Shown: piece after piece, positions 7,906-15,544 of the stretch | Layout of the letters: each line of letters starts with the position of its first letter | Numbering within the stretch: position 1 is the first letter of the stretch | Assembly (NCBI GenBank): GCA_964346645.1 | Contig: CAYFVU010000049.1 | Coordinates: 1 to 25,774 of the forward strand | Direction: 5' to 3' | Length of the DNA: 25,774 bases | From: CAYFVU01 sp964346645 | Lineage (GTDB): Bacteria > Spirochaetota > Spirochaetia > DSM-16054 > Sediminispirochaetaceae | Notes under the pieces: model-generated | What the model saw: the letters and a program-made list of their open reading frames with translations, nothing else | Databases searched by the model: none | What the model was told of the DNA's origin: nothing | Made by a program: the position numbers and the translations under genes

Positions 7906-8802
7906 CTAAGCTGAGGGGGCTGATGGAATGAGCAGATCCCGCACGAGCCGCGGCAGGACCTCGGCAATCCTCGTGTCGATCTTCACCTCCGCCTCGCCAT
8001 CACCTCGAGTCGGACCGTCGTTTACGATCAGCACCGGCTTTCCCTCCTTCGCCGCCGCCTTCACGAAGCGGTAGCCGGAGAAGACGGTGAGCGAGCTCCC
8101 CACGACGAACACACAGTCGGCTGCGTAGTAACGTCTCCACGCCTCCTCCACCCGCTCCTTAGGAACGGTATCGCCGAAGAAGACCACATCCGGCTTGAGC
8201 ACTCCGCCACAGTGGCGGCAGGAGGGGACGCAAAAGCGCTGCTCCAGCCCCTCCGGTAGCTCCACGTCGCCGTCCGGGGCGATCTCGCTACTCTGAGCCG
8301 ACCACTCCGTATTGAGACGGAAGAGGCGCTGCTGCACCGACTCCCGGCTCTCGTGCCGGCCGCAGGAGAGGCAGCGCACGTCGTAGAGGGAGCCGTGCAG
8401 CTCGACGACATCCCTGCTGCCCGCCGCCTGATGGAGCCCGTCCACATTCTGCGTGACGATGCCGCTGACCCCGCCGGTGCGCTCGAAGTCGGCGAGGGCG
8501 AAGTGACCGATGTTCGGCGAGGCATCTCGTACCAGGGGCCAGCCGATGGAACTGCGCGCCCAGTAGCGCCTCCGCGCCTCCTCATGTCCGATGAAGTCCT
8601 TGTGCTGTATGGGACTGCGTTTCTTCTCCATGCTCTCCGGGCCGCGGTAGTCGGGTATGCCCGAGTCGGTACTCATCCCCGCACCGGTGAGAATGAAACA
8701 ACTCTTCGTGGAGAGGAGCCGCAGCGCCTTCTCCTCCAATCGGTCCGACTCGTAGTCTCCCCCGAGACCGCCCGGACAATCGCCTACACATACGCCCTTC
8801 AT
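7906..8802 (-). CDS. Sir2-family NAD-dependent protein deacylase, class II (SIRT4-like)
   Basis: 298 residues. NAD-binding TGAGMSTDSGIPDYRG is at 39-54, TQNVDGLHQAAGSR at 117-130, catalytic H136 in ELHGS, zinc cysteines C144/C147 and C195/C198, and KPDVVFFGDTVP and VVGSSLTVFSGYRF downstream. The string RYWARSSIGWP and the segment NTEWSA...APDGDV between the zinc pairs match mitochondrial SIRT4 as I recall it, so class II is likely. These enzymes remove acyl groups from lysine using NAD+. The start at 8802 has no clear Shine-Dalgarno site but a well-placed promoter directly before it (8809-8837), supporting a leaderless start. The first 20 residues are Gly-rich and lie outside the conserved fold; a start at TTG 8739 cannot be excluded. 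It is convergent with the preceding kinase gene and divergent from the Hpt gene. Confidence 0.93.
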   Translation of the reverse strand: MKGVCVGDCPGGLGGDYESDRLEEKALRLLSTKSCFILTGAGMSTDSGIPDYRGPESMEKKRSPIQHKDFIGHEEARRRYWARSSIGWPLVRDASPNIGHFALADFERTGGVSGIVTQNVDGLHQAAGSRDVVELHGSLYDVRCLSCGRHESRESVQQRLFRLNTEWSAQSSEIAPDGDVELPEGLEQRFCVPSCRHCGGVLKPDVVFFGDTVPKERVEEAWRRYYAADCVFVVGSSLTVFSGYRFVKAAAKEGKPVLIVNDGPTRGDGEAEVKIDTRIAEVLPRLVRDLLIPSAPSA

Positions 8803-8808
8803 GCTTCG

Positions 8809-8837
8809 AGCCTACCCCATTGTCCCCCAGGGGTCAA
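8809..8837 (-). promoter_or_regulatory. Promoter abutting the sirtuin start codon
   Basis: On the minus strand TTGACC (8837-8832), a 17-nt spacer, and TAGGCT (8814-8809) are followed by 6 nt and the ATG at 8802. Transcription would begin at or next to the start codon. The -35 is strong (5 of 6) and the -10 is weak (TA...T). Confidence 0.55.
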
Positions 8838-8927
8838 CAGACGGGGAATGAGTCGCGAAGAGGCGATGAGATACGGCACACGGTCAAAGGATGGGGGCTC
8901 CACATGATGTACATTTTCATGATACAC

Positions 8928-8933
8928 TCTAAT
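8928..8933 (+). promoter_or_regulatory. Probable -10 box directly before the Hpt gene
   Basis: TCTAAT differs from the TATAAT consensus at one position and is followed by 6 nt and the ATG at 8940. No good -35 is seen at the expected distance. It supports 8940 as the start, since no Shine-Dalgarno site precedes that ATG. Confidence 0.45.
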
Positions 8934-8939
8934 AACTCT

Positions 8940-9263
8940 ATGGATTTTCGAGCCGCCGCCGACGAAATAGGTATAAGTGTGGAAGCGTACACGCGCCTCT
9001 GCTCCCTCTTTCTCGAAACGACAAAGGGGGACTTGCGCGCACTCTCCTCCGCATTCGATAATGAGAATAGGGATGAGATAGAGTCCCTGGCACACCACAT
9101 CAAGGGCGCGGCCTCGAACATGGAGTTTGACGACATGAGAGAAGAGGCGAGAGAGCTGCAGATACAGGCCGCAGAGGCCCCTTTCTCCGAGTTGGAGAAT
9201 CTGCGAGTCCGTTTAGAGAAGCACTTCTCCCATATCGAAACACTTCTTGGAGAGCGAATGTGA
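8940..9263 (+). CDS. Stand-alone Hpt phosphotransfer protein
   Basis: 107 residues from ATG 8940. The histidine phosphotransfer motif LAHHIKGAASNM is intact, and the helices before and after (YTRLCSLFLETTKGDLRALSSAF; EEARELQIQA) fit the four-helix Hpt fold at its usual length of 100-120. In-frame ATGs at 8904, 8907 and 8919 exist, but they add residues that are not part of the fold and have no ribosome-binding site. Hpt proteins relay phosphate between receivers. The TGA overlaps the GTG of the following REC-PAS-HisKA_2 kinase (ATGTGA), so both are translated together. The Hpt may move phosphate to or from that kinase's receiver. Confidence 0.88.
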   Translation: MDFRAAADEIGISVEAYTRLCSLFLETTKGDLRALSSAFDNENRDEIESLAHHIKGAASNMEFDDMREEARELQIQAAEAPFSELENLRVRLEKHFSHIETLLGERM

Positions 9264-10813
9264 AGAAGATACTAGTAGTAGACAACAACCCGCTCATGCT
9301 CGAGTTCATGAAGGAGATGCTCGGAGAACAGGGCTTTGAGGTCCGCACCGCGAATAACGGCCTCGAGGCCCTGCGTGCGGTCGAGGAAGATATTCCGGAG
9401 GTGATCTTCGTAGATCTCGTCATGCCGCAGATCGACGGAAAGCAGTTGACCAAGCTCCTTCGGGCAAATTCGAAGCTCGACGACTCCTATATCGTCGTGG
9501 TCTCGGGGGTGGCCGTCGAGTGCGGGGAGGATCTGGTACCCACCGAAGCCGATGCACACATCGCCAAGAGCCCCTTCAAGCGGATGCGGGAACACATTCT
9601 CACCGTGCTCGAGGACATCGACAAGAAGAGGATGGAGAGCTACGAGGCACGGGTCGTAGGCTGTAACGAGCTGTTCCAGCGGGAGATCACCGGAGAGCTC
9701 CTCTACTCAAAGCATCACCTCGAATCGCTCATCGCCCACCTCTCCGACGGTTTTATCGAGATGACCCGCAACGGAGAGGTAATCTACAGCAATCCCGCCG
9801 CCTGCCGGCTCTTGGAGATAGGAGAGAACGAGTTGATAAGCTCCTACTTCCCCCGTTTCTTCTCTGAGGGAGAGAGGAAGAGAATCGAGCGGATCGTTGC
9901 AGATCTCGACTCCGAAGCCGTGGAAGACGGCGAGGAGCAGCCCTATCAGTTGCACGGGCGAAAGCTCCTGCTGCGTTTCATCCCCATACACTACGAGGGA
10001 TACAGCTCGATCAGCGTGATTCTCCAGGACATTACCGAGCGCAAGAGGGGCGAGGAAGTAATACGCAGCTCCCTCGAGCACAAGGAGAACCTCCTGAAGG
10101 AGGTCCACCACCGGGTCAAGAACAATTTGAGCGTAATAGCGAGCCTGCTCAACCTCCAGTCATCCCAGGCCGAGGACGAGGAGGTGAGAAAACACCTCCT
10201 CGACAGCAAGAACCGGGTCGAGAGCATGGCCCTCGTACACGAACGGCTCTACAACTCCGAGAGCCTCACGGGAATCGACCTCCACTCCTATCTCGAGGGA
10301 ATCACCCATCGCCTCATCGAGGTCTACCAGAACTCCGAGGACCGCCTCTCCTACTTCGTCACGGTTCCGTCGATCACCGTGCCCATGGAGCTCGCCGTTC
10401 CGCTCGGCCTCATCGTCAACGAGACCGTCTCCAACAGCCTCGAGCACGCCTTCTCCAACCGCGAGGGCAAGCGAAACGGCACCATCACCATCGTCTTCGA
10501 GACCGAAGACGAGGATTTCGCCCTCCACATATCCGACGACGGATCCGGCCTGCCGGAAGACTACTCCTTCGACATCGAAGAGTCGCAGACCCTCGGCCTC
10601 CTCCTCGCCGACACCCTGGCACAGCAGATACACGGCAGCTTCCACATCGCCGATGCTCAGCCGGCGAGCTCATCCGGAACCGGTACAGGAACCGGAGCGA
10701 GCGGCGCCGCCGGAGAGGGCGGTACCGCGGCATCCGGCCGCAGGGGTGTCAGAACGACCGTGAGATTTCCCATAAAACGCTGGAGCGACAAGCTCATCTA
10801 CAGAGAGCAGTAG
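9260..10813 (+). CDS. REC-PAS-HisKA_2 sensor histidine kinase
   Basis: 517 residues from GTG 9260; GGAG lies 7 nt upstream and the start overlaps the Hpt stop by 4 nt. The receiver is about 3-118, with D52 in VIFVDLVMPQIDG and K103 in IAKSP. The usual acidic pair is D8-N9 (VVDNNP), so one metal-binding acid is replaced by Asn. A coiled segment is followed by PAS at about 150-262 ending in DITERKR, then HisKA_2 LLKEVHHRVKNNLSVIASLL with His at 283/284. The HATPase has NETVSNSLEHAF, ISDDGSGLP and LGLLLADTLAQQ. A 32-residue Gly/Ser/Ala/Thr-rich insert (464-495) interrupts the HATPase just before its last strand (VRTTVRFPI). The protein is cytoplasmic and ends in a basic tail. Confidence 0.93.
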   Translation: MKKILVVDNNPLMLEFMKEMLGEQGFEVRTANNGLEALRAVEEDIPEVIFVDLVMPQIDGKQLTKLLRANSKLDDSYIVVVSGVAVECGEDLVPTEADAHIAKSPFKRMREHILTVLEDIDKKRMESYEARVVGCNELFQREITGELLYSKHHLESLIAHLSDGFIEMTRNGEVIYSNPAACRLLEIGENELISSYFPRFFSEGERKRIERIVADLDSEAVEDGEEQPYQLHGRKLLLRFIPIHYEGYSSISVILQDITERKRGEEVIRSSLEHKENLLKEVHHRVKNNLSVIASLLNLQSSQAEDEEVRKHLLDSKNRVESMALVHERLYNSESLTGIDLHSYLEGITHRLIEVYQNSEDRLSYFVTVPSITVPMELAVPLGLIVNETVSNSLEHAFSNREGKRNGTITIVFETEDEDFALHISDDGSGLPEDYSFDIEESQTLGLLLADTLAQQIHGSFHIADAQPASSSGTGTGTGASGAAGEGGTAASGRRGVRTTVRFPIKRWSDKLIYREQ

Positions 10814-10897
10814 AGCAGACACACGCAGGGGACGATGCGGAGTCCCGCTCATACTCGCCCCTGTAGTACTCAATCGGAAGCAGTAATTCTGCGGCAG

Positions 10898-12667
10898 TCA
10901 ATCGGAGGGAAAGCGGAAGCTCAAGTGCATTCCCTCCTTCTTCATCACCTCGAAGGAACCGCCTATCTGATCGGTCAGGATCCGTATTAGCTGCAGACCC
11001 AGCGTCTCCTCCTCATCCAGTTCATCGGGCGTAAAGCCGACACCGTCATCGGAGATCCGGAACCACACCGCACCATCCTCCCCGCGCCGTACCGAAATCC
11101 GTATGCTGCCGCTCTGTCCGCCGGGAAAAGCGTGGAACATCGCATTGCTCAGCACCTCGTTGAGGATCAATCCGAAGGGCACAGCCCTGTTGATGTCGAA
11201 GTAGAGCTCCTCGGTGTCGAGTTCGAGGCGTATCCTCTCCTTCGTGTCGTAGAGATTGGAGAGCTCATCCGCCATTCTCTCGGTGTAGGCGCCGATGTCG
11301 ATGGAGCTGAGGTCAGGGGTCTCGTAGAGGCTCTCGTGCACCATCGACATGGACTGAACGCGATTCTGGCTGTTGTAGAGAGCCTCTTTCGCCTGCTCGA
11401 TACTGCCTATGGTCGTGGACTGCAGGTTGAGAAGGCTGGCGACCACGTTGAGGTTGTTCTTGACCCGGTGATGAATCTCCTTGAGCAAAACCTCCTTCTC
11501 CGAGAGCGAACGCCGCAGCTGCTCCTCGGCATGCTGCCGCTCGCTCACCTCCCAGCGGGCCTCCTGGTAGAGGCGCGCGTTCTCGAGGGCCACCGCCGCG
11601 GCGTTGCCGAAGGGTTCCAGCCTCTGCGCCGCATCCTCGGTAAGGCCGTTCGGCACCTCGCTGTCGAAGTTGATCATACCGATCACCTCTCCGCGGATAA
11701 TGAGCGGTATGCTGAGGAAGGATTTTACCCAGGCGGTGGGGGGAAAACTCTGCCAGGAGGGTGTTCCCTCGGTGGTACAGACGATAACCGGTCTCTTCGT
11801 CCGCCGGATAGCCCCCACGTTTTCCAGAGAGCCACTGTTGTAGATGTGTTCGATCTGCTCCTGCGTGGTGCCGTACTTCTCGTAGCCCCGCAAACGGACC
11901 ACCCGCACCTCATCATACTCGAAGAGGCAGACGTTCGCGGCGGTGTGGGAGGCGATGTTACCGCACTGGTCGATGATGAGGTCAAGGATTTCGGAGGTGT
12001 CCATGGAGGCGGTCATGGCGAGGGTGGTAGTACGCAGACTCTCGGCCATATTGCGCTGCTCCTTCTCCTGCTGCAGTAGCCGCTCGGTTCCTCGCTCCCG
12101 CATCTTGCGTTCGGTGATGTCGATGATTCCCACGAGCACGTAGGAGTAGTCGTCGGCCGTACAATCCTCGCAGTCGGGATTCTCTTCGTAGATGAGACTC
12201 GGGACCGTGATGCGCAGGAGGAGATGCATGAACTCGCCCGTGAGCTTCTTTCCAACGGTCTCCCCCTCGTAGAACTTCTGGCCGCGGGCAATTACACCGC
12301 ACTCCTCTATGAAGTTCTCGAGAGATTCCTCCATGAAGACGTTGGAGAGGGAGCCCAGCAACTCATCCTTGCTCTCGGCATTGTAGAGCCTGACGGTGGC
12401 CTGGTTCACGTCGCGCACCTTTATGCAGGAGATGAGATACTCGAGCTTCTCGGGCCGGCTGCGGAGATACGTCTCCACATCCTCCACCCCCGCTCTCTTG
12501 AGGCGCTGGAGCTCCCGGAAGATCTCCGAGAAGTCCTCCTCCCAGATGGAGACGTGGGAGTGCTCGAAAATTGCGTGATACCGCTCCTGGCTCCGCTCGA
12601 GGTACTCGACCCTCTCCCGCAGCTCGCGGTTTTCTCTCTCGAGTGACTCTAGGCGCTGCTCATCCAT
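10898..12667 (-). CDS. PAS-GAF-HisKA_2 sensor histidine kinase
   Basis: 589 residues. An N-terminal coiled coil (1-30) leads to a diverged PAS domain (about 28-188) with a CEDC pair at 166-169 and ending in DITERKMRE. GAF is about 218-365 (DLIIDQCGNIASHTAANVCL, SFLSIPLIIRGEVIGMINFD), a domain that commonly binds small ligands or chromophores. A helical linker precedes HisKA_2 LLKEIHHRVKNNLNVVASLL with His at 399/400. The HATPase has NEVLSNAMFHAF, ISDDGVGFTP and LGLQLIRILTDQIGG. No membrane helices are present. The promoter at 12677-12705 ends 9 nt before the ATG; GGAAGGA directly abuts the ATG, too close for normal Shine-Dalgarno pairing. It is convergent with the REC-PAS kinase gene and divergent from the CvfB-like gene. 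No adjacent response regulator is present. Confidence 0.94.
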   Translation of the reverse strand: MDEQRLESLERENRELRERVEYLERSQERYHAIFEHSHVSIWEEDFSEIFRELQRLKRAGVEDVETYLRSRPEKLEYLISCIKVRDVNQATVRLYNAESKDELLGSLSNVFMEESLENFIEECGVIARGQKFYEGETVGKKLTGEFMHLLLRITVPSLIYEENPDCEDCTADDYSYVLVGIIDITERKMRERGTERLLQQEKEQRNMAESLRTTTLAMTASMDTSEILDLIIDQCGNIASHTAANVCLFEYDEVRVVRLRGYEKYGTTQEQIEHIYNSGSLENVGAIRRTKRPVIVCTTEGTPSWQSFPPTAWVKSFLSIPLIIRGEVIGMINFDSEVPNGLTEDAAQRLEPFGNAAAVALENARLYQEARWEVSERQHAEEQLRRSLSEKEVLLKEIHHRVKNNLNVVASLLNLQSTTIGSIEQAKEALYNSQNRVQSMSMVHESLYETPDLSSIDIGAYTERMADELSNLYDTKERIRLELDTEELYFDINRAVPFGLILNEVLSNAMFHAFPGGQSGSIRISVRRGEDGAVWFRISDDGVGFTPDELDEEETLGLQLIRILTDQIGGSFEVMKKEGMHLSFRFPSD

Positions 12668-12676
12668 TCCTTCCGC

Positions 12677-12705
12677 AGTATAGCGAAAGCATGCGAGATT
12701 GGCAA
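12677..12705 (-). promoter_or_regulatory. Sigma-70 promoter abutting the PAS-GAF kinase start
   Basis: TTGCCA (12705-12700), 17-nt spacer, TATACT (12682-12677) on the minus strand, then 9 nt to the ATG at 12667. This is a near-consensus promoter predicting a leader of roughly 0-3 nt. An AT-rich stretch at 12709-12737 lies just upstream. Confidence 0.72.
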
Positions 12706-12880
12706 AGGGTTAATATGTTAAATTAGTTTAAAATAAGGGATTCTCTCTCCGCCGTGAGGCCGGCCTACTCTACTCCGCCGCCTCTCCGGCCGCCTACCTG
12801 CTCGCCCACGTTTTCGTCTGGGTCACCGCCCTGGATCCCGACGCGATCTGACGGGGCCGCTGTACCCGGCTCCGCTTTTC

Positions 12881-12889
12881 TGCTATGCT
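12881..12889 (+). promoter_or_regulatory. Extended -10 promoter directly before the CvfB-like gene
   Basis: TGCTATGCT (TG at 12881-12882, hexamer 12884-12889) is an extended -10 element and is followed by 6 nt and ATG 12896. No clear -35 is visible. The sequence between the hexamer and the start contains no Shine-Dalgarno motif. Confidence 0.55.
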
Positions 12890-12895
12890 GGGCCC

Positions 12896-13792
12896 ATGCT
12901 GAGAATCGGCGACTTCAACAAACTCACCGTTACCCGTCTCGGGCGGGGCGGCTGCTTTCTCGACGCAGGAGAAGGAGAGGAGCTCTACCTTCCCAAGAAG
13001 GAGAGCCCGAAGGACATTCGCCCGGGAGACGAGATGGAGGTCTTCGTCTACAACGAGTCGAAGGAGAAGCTCGGCGTTACGACGGTCGAGCCCATCGCCA
13101 AAGTCGGAGACTTCGCCCCCATGGTCGTCACCTCGATTACCGATTTCGGCATCTTCCTCGAATGGGGCATATCCAAAGACCTCTTCGTCCCGCGCAAACA
13201 CCTTCCCGAGAGGGAGAAGCCGCATCGCGGCAGAAAGTCCGACCAGGGAGCCGGAGAACGGGGCGAGCTCAAGCGCGGCGACATCATCGTCGTCTACCTC
13301 ACCCTCGATTACGAGAAAAAGGGCGTCATCGGCACCACCCACCTCGCCTCCCACTTCGACCGTGAGACCTCAGGCCTCGAGCCGAACCGGGAGGTGGAGC
13401 TCATAGTCTTCGAGCTGACGAAAATCGGCGCCCAGGTGGTCATAGACAACCGGTGGGAGGGACTGCTCTACCACGGCGAGATATTCGAACCGGTCAAGAT
13501 AGGCACTCGAAAGCAGGGCTACATAAAGAAGATCCGGGAGGACGGCCTCGTCGACGTCGCGCTCAGGCCCCAGGGCTTCGTTCCCGCCTCCGAGCAGGCG
13601 CGAAAGACCATCCTCGCCGCACTCGACCGGGAGGGCGGCTATCTGCCCCTCCACGACAAGAGTGATCCGAAAGAGATCCGGAACCGGCTGCACATGAGCA
13701 AGAAGCTCTTCAAGAACAGCATAGGGAATCTCTACAAAGACGGCCTCATCTCCATAGAGGACGGGGGAATTCGAAGGCATGGAGCATCATAA
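12896..13792 (+). CDS. CvfB/YitL-like S1-domain RNA-binding protein
   Basis: 298 residues, starting MLRIGDFNKLTVTR as the family does (MIxIGxxxxLxV), which fixes the start. An S1-like segment at 1-65 (YLPKKE, DIRPGDEMEVFVY) is followed by another at about 68-150 (DFAPMVVTSITDFGIFLEWG, LFVPRKHL), a third in the middle (VELIVFELTKIGAQVVI; GLLYHGEIF; ALRPQGFVP), and a C-terminal winged-helix segment (about 245-295, KKLFKNSIGNLYKDGLI). Family members (CvfB of Staphylococcus aureus, YitL of Bacillus) bind RNA and affect virulence or gene expression. About 20 polar residues are inserted before ELKRGDIIVVYLTLD. The last 14 nt overlap the next gene. Family assignment is confident; the target RNA is unknown. 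Confidence 0.85.
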   Translation: MLRIGDFNKLTVTRLGRGGCFLDAGEGEELYLPKKESPKDIRPGDEMEVFVYNESKEKLGVTTVEPIAKVGDFAPMVVTSITDFGIFLEWGISKDLFVPRKHLPEREKPHRGRKSDQGAGERGELKRGDIIVVYLTLDYEKKGVIGTTHLASHFDRETSGLEPNREVELIVFELTKIGAQVVIDNRWEGLLYHGEIFEPVKIGTRKQGYIKKIREDGLVDVALRPQGFVPASEQARKTILAALDREGGYLPLHDKSDPKEIRNRLHMSKKLFKNSIGNLYKDGLISIEDGGIRRHGAS

Positions 13793-14177
13793 AACCGCAG
13801 AGTTCGAACGGAAACTGAAGCAGCTCTTCGACGAGACGGACGACTACCTCGAGGAGACCTACGGCGACCGCTACACCCTCCACCCAGCACGGGCGAAGCG
13901 GGGCAAAACCGCGAACAAGGCCGCCGACGGACTCTTCAACGTCGGAGCATCCTTCAGTGCCGGCTACGGCTCCGAGCACGGCAGGGGCTACATAATAGAC
14001 GTGGACATGGTGACCCTCAGCGAGGTGCCCGACGAAGTCGAAGAGGAGATAGAGGAGGACGCGGTCCGCTTCATACGCACTCGCCTGCCGGTCTACTTCC
14101 CCGACAGGGAGCTCGAGGTGGAGCGCGACGGGAGAACTTTTAAAATTATTGGGAATTTCAATCTCGGTTCTGTATAA
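13779..14177 (+). CDS. Conserved-looking hypothetical protein
   Basis: 132 residues from ATG 13779, overlapping the end of the CvfB-like gene by 14 nt. I do not recognise a family. The N-terminus is helical and charged (EHHKTAEFERKLKQLFDETD), the middle contains LHPARAKRGKTANKAADGLFNVGASFSAGYGSE, then GRGYIIDVDMVTL, an acidic helix (EVPDEVEEEIEEDAVRFI) and a strand-like end (REVERDGRTFKIIGNFNLGSV-like). No signal peptide, membrane segment or metal motif is evident. Codon use and GC match the neighbours and the overlap implies co-translation, so the gene is probably real. Its TAA forms part of the TATAAT promoter of the next gene. Confidence 0.75.
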   Translation: MEHHKTAEFERKLKQLFDETDDYLEETYGDRYTLHPARAKRGKTANKAADGLFNVGASFSAGYGSEHGRGYIIDVDMVTLSEVPDEVEEEIEEDAVRFIRTRLPVYFPDRELEVERDGRTFKIIGNFNLGSV

Positions 14178-14178
14178 T
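14149..14178 (+). promoter_or_regulatory. Promoter with perfect TATAAT before the DHH-CBS gene
   Basis: TTGGGA (14149-14154), 18-nt spacer, TATAAT (14173-14178), then 7 nt to the ATG at 14186. The TATAAT contains the TAA stop codon (14175-14177) of the preceding gene. No Shine-Dalgarno sequence lies between, so transcription is expected to begin at the start codon. Confidence 0.68.
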
Positions 14179-14185
14179 TGGTCCC

Positions 14186-15544
14186 ATGAAGATCATCATC
14201 GGGCACAGCAACATGGACCTCGATTGCATCGGCTCCATCTCGATGGCGAAGTACCTCTTTCCGGACCACATTCCCGTCAAGAGCAGACACATCCATCCTG
14301 TCGCACGAAAGCTGCAGAACCTCTACCAGCACCACCTCGACTTCCGCACCACCAAGGAGCTCGACGGGGAGCCGATAGAGCGTATCGTCATCGTCGACAC
14401 GCGGACGCGCAGCAGGGTAAAGGAGTATCTCGACAAGCTCGATTTGAACGGCGCCGAGATCGAGATCTACGACCACCACCCCTCGGACGAGCAGAGTTTC
14501 CCCTCGGCGATCATCCATCAGCGCGAGACCGGCGCGAACACCTCGCAACTCGTCGAAGAGGTAATGGAGCGGGGCATCACGGTCAGCCCCGAAGATGCGA
14601 CCATCGCCCTGACGGGCATCTACGCCGACACGGGGAACTTCACCCACGAAAACGTCGTCGACGAAGATTTTCACGCCGCCGCCTACCTCCTCTCCTGCGG
14701 TGCGAACATCGACATCATACAGACCTTCCTCCGCCCCCTCTCGGCGAAATACCAGGTCACCCTCTTCCACGAGCTGCTCAACCGACTGCAGTACCGCACG
14801 ATACACGGCCAACGGGTCATTATCAGCTACTTCGAGACCGAGGAGGAGAGCGACGGGCTCGGGGCGGTCACCGAAAAGGTCTTCGAGGTAGAGGATCAAG
14901 ACGTCTACTTCGCCCTCTTCCACTTTCCGAAGCGGGAGAAGACCCTCATCATCTCGAGAAACAAAAAGCACAACATACGGCTGAACGAGATAATGCAGGT
15001 CTTCGGCGGTGGTGGACACGAGAAGGCGGCCTCCGCCACGGTCAAGGGCAAGAGCGGCAGTCATGTCTACTCCACCCTCTTAGAGTACATAGACGAGGCA
15101 CTCGCCCCCGCCGTCACGGCCGAGGAGATAATGGCCCACCCGGTCACGACGATAGAAGAGACGATGAGTCTGTTCGACGCCTCCCTCCTGCTCGAGGAGA
15201 TATCCCACACCGGTGTGCCGGTAATCGGGGATAAAACGAATGGCGGAAAGGAGGGGCAAATCGTAGGCTTTCTGACCCTGCGCGACATCATGAAGGGTCG
15301 CCGTGCCGATCAGATGCACGCTCCGGTAAAGGGCTACATGTCGAGAAACCTCGTTTCGGCCCCGCCCGAGACCACGGTAAGGGAGATCGAGGAGATCCTC
15401 TTCTCCCACAACATCGGCCACCTCCCGATCGTGCGAGATAAGCAAGTGGTGGGCATCATCACCCGGTCGGACTACCTCGACTTCCGCAGGAGCGAGCACC
15501 ACATGCGCGCCCGGGTAATGGAAAAGATCGGCGTCGAGGGCTGA
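14186..15544 (+). CDS. DHH-DHHA1 phosphoesterase with two CBS domains
   Basis: 452 residues. The DHH domain has motif I GHSNMDLDCIGS (6-17), D71 in VIVDTRTRSRV, the DHH triad YDHHPSDE (96-98) and GIYADTGNFTHENV. The DHHA1 domain carries FGGGGHEKAAS. Two CBS domains follow (about 312-375 with EEIMAHPVTTIEET, and 388-445 with VKGYMSRNLVSAPPETTV and HNIGHLPIV). The DHHA1 motif excludes a family II pyrophosphatase, which uses DHHA2. NrnA-like DHH-DHHA1 proteins cleave short oligoribonucleotides or pAp with Mn2+. The CBS pair probably senses adenine nucleotides. The order matches the N-terminal half of some bacterial CCA/poly(A) polymerases, but the nucleotidyltransferase half is absent. The exact substrate is uncertain. 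Confidence 0.88.
   Translation: MKIIIGHSNMDLDCIGSISMAKYLFPDHIPVKSRHIHPVARKLQNLYQHHLDFRTTKELDGEPIERIVIVDTRTRSRVKEYLDKLDLNGAEIEIYDHHPSDEQSFPSAIIHQRETGANTSQLVEEVMERGITVSPEDATIALTGIYADTGNFTHENVVDEDFHAAAYLLSCGANIDIIQTFLRPLSAKYQVTLFHELLNRLQYRTIHGQRVIISYFETEEESDGLGAVTEKVFEVEDQDVYFALFHFPKREKTLIISRNKKHNIRLNEIMQVFGGGGHEKAASATVKGKSGSHVYSTLLEYIDEALAPAVTAEEIMAHPVTTIEETMSLFDASLLLEEISHTGVPVIGDKTNGGKEGQIVGFLTLRDIMKGRRADQMHAPVKGYMSRNLVSAPPETTVREIEEILFSHNIGHLPIVRDKQVVGIITRSDYLDFRRSEHHMRARVMEKIGVEG

Noticed and set aside
10826..10863. CAGGGG...CCCCTG inverted repeat between the two convergent kinase genes
   Set aside because: A 6-bp stem with a 26-nt loop and no T-run is too weak to call a terminator.
12740..12851. 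Short open frame reading LLYSAASPAAYLLAHVFVWVTALDPDAI before the CvfB-like gene
   Set aside because: It looks hydrophobic and membrane-like but has no start codon or Shine-Dalgarno site; the compositional bias of GC-rich sequence can explain it. It could be a remnant but I cannot support that.
14186..15544. Manganese-dependent inorganic pyrophosphatase as the identity of the DHH-CBS protein
   Set aside because: Family II pyrophosphatases carry DHHA2 with CBS between the two halves; here the GGGGHEKAA motif marks DHHA1 and CBS is at the C-terminus.
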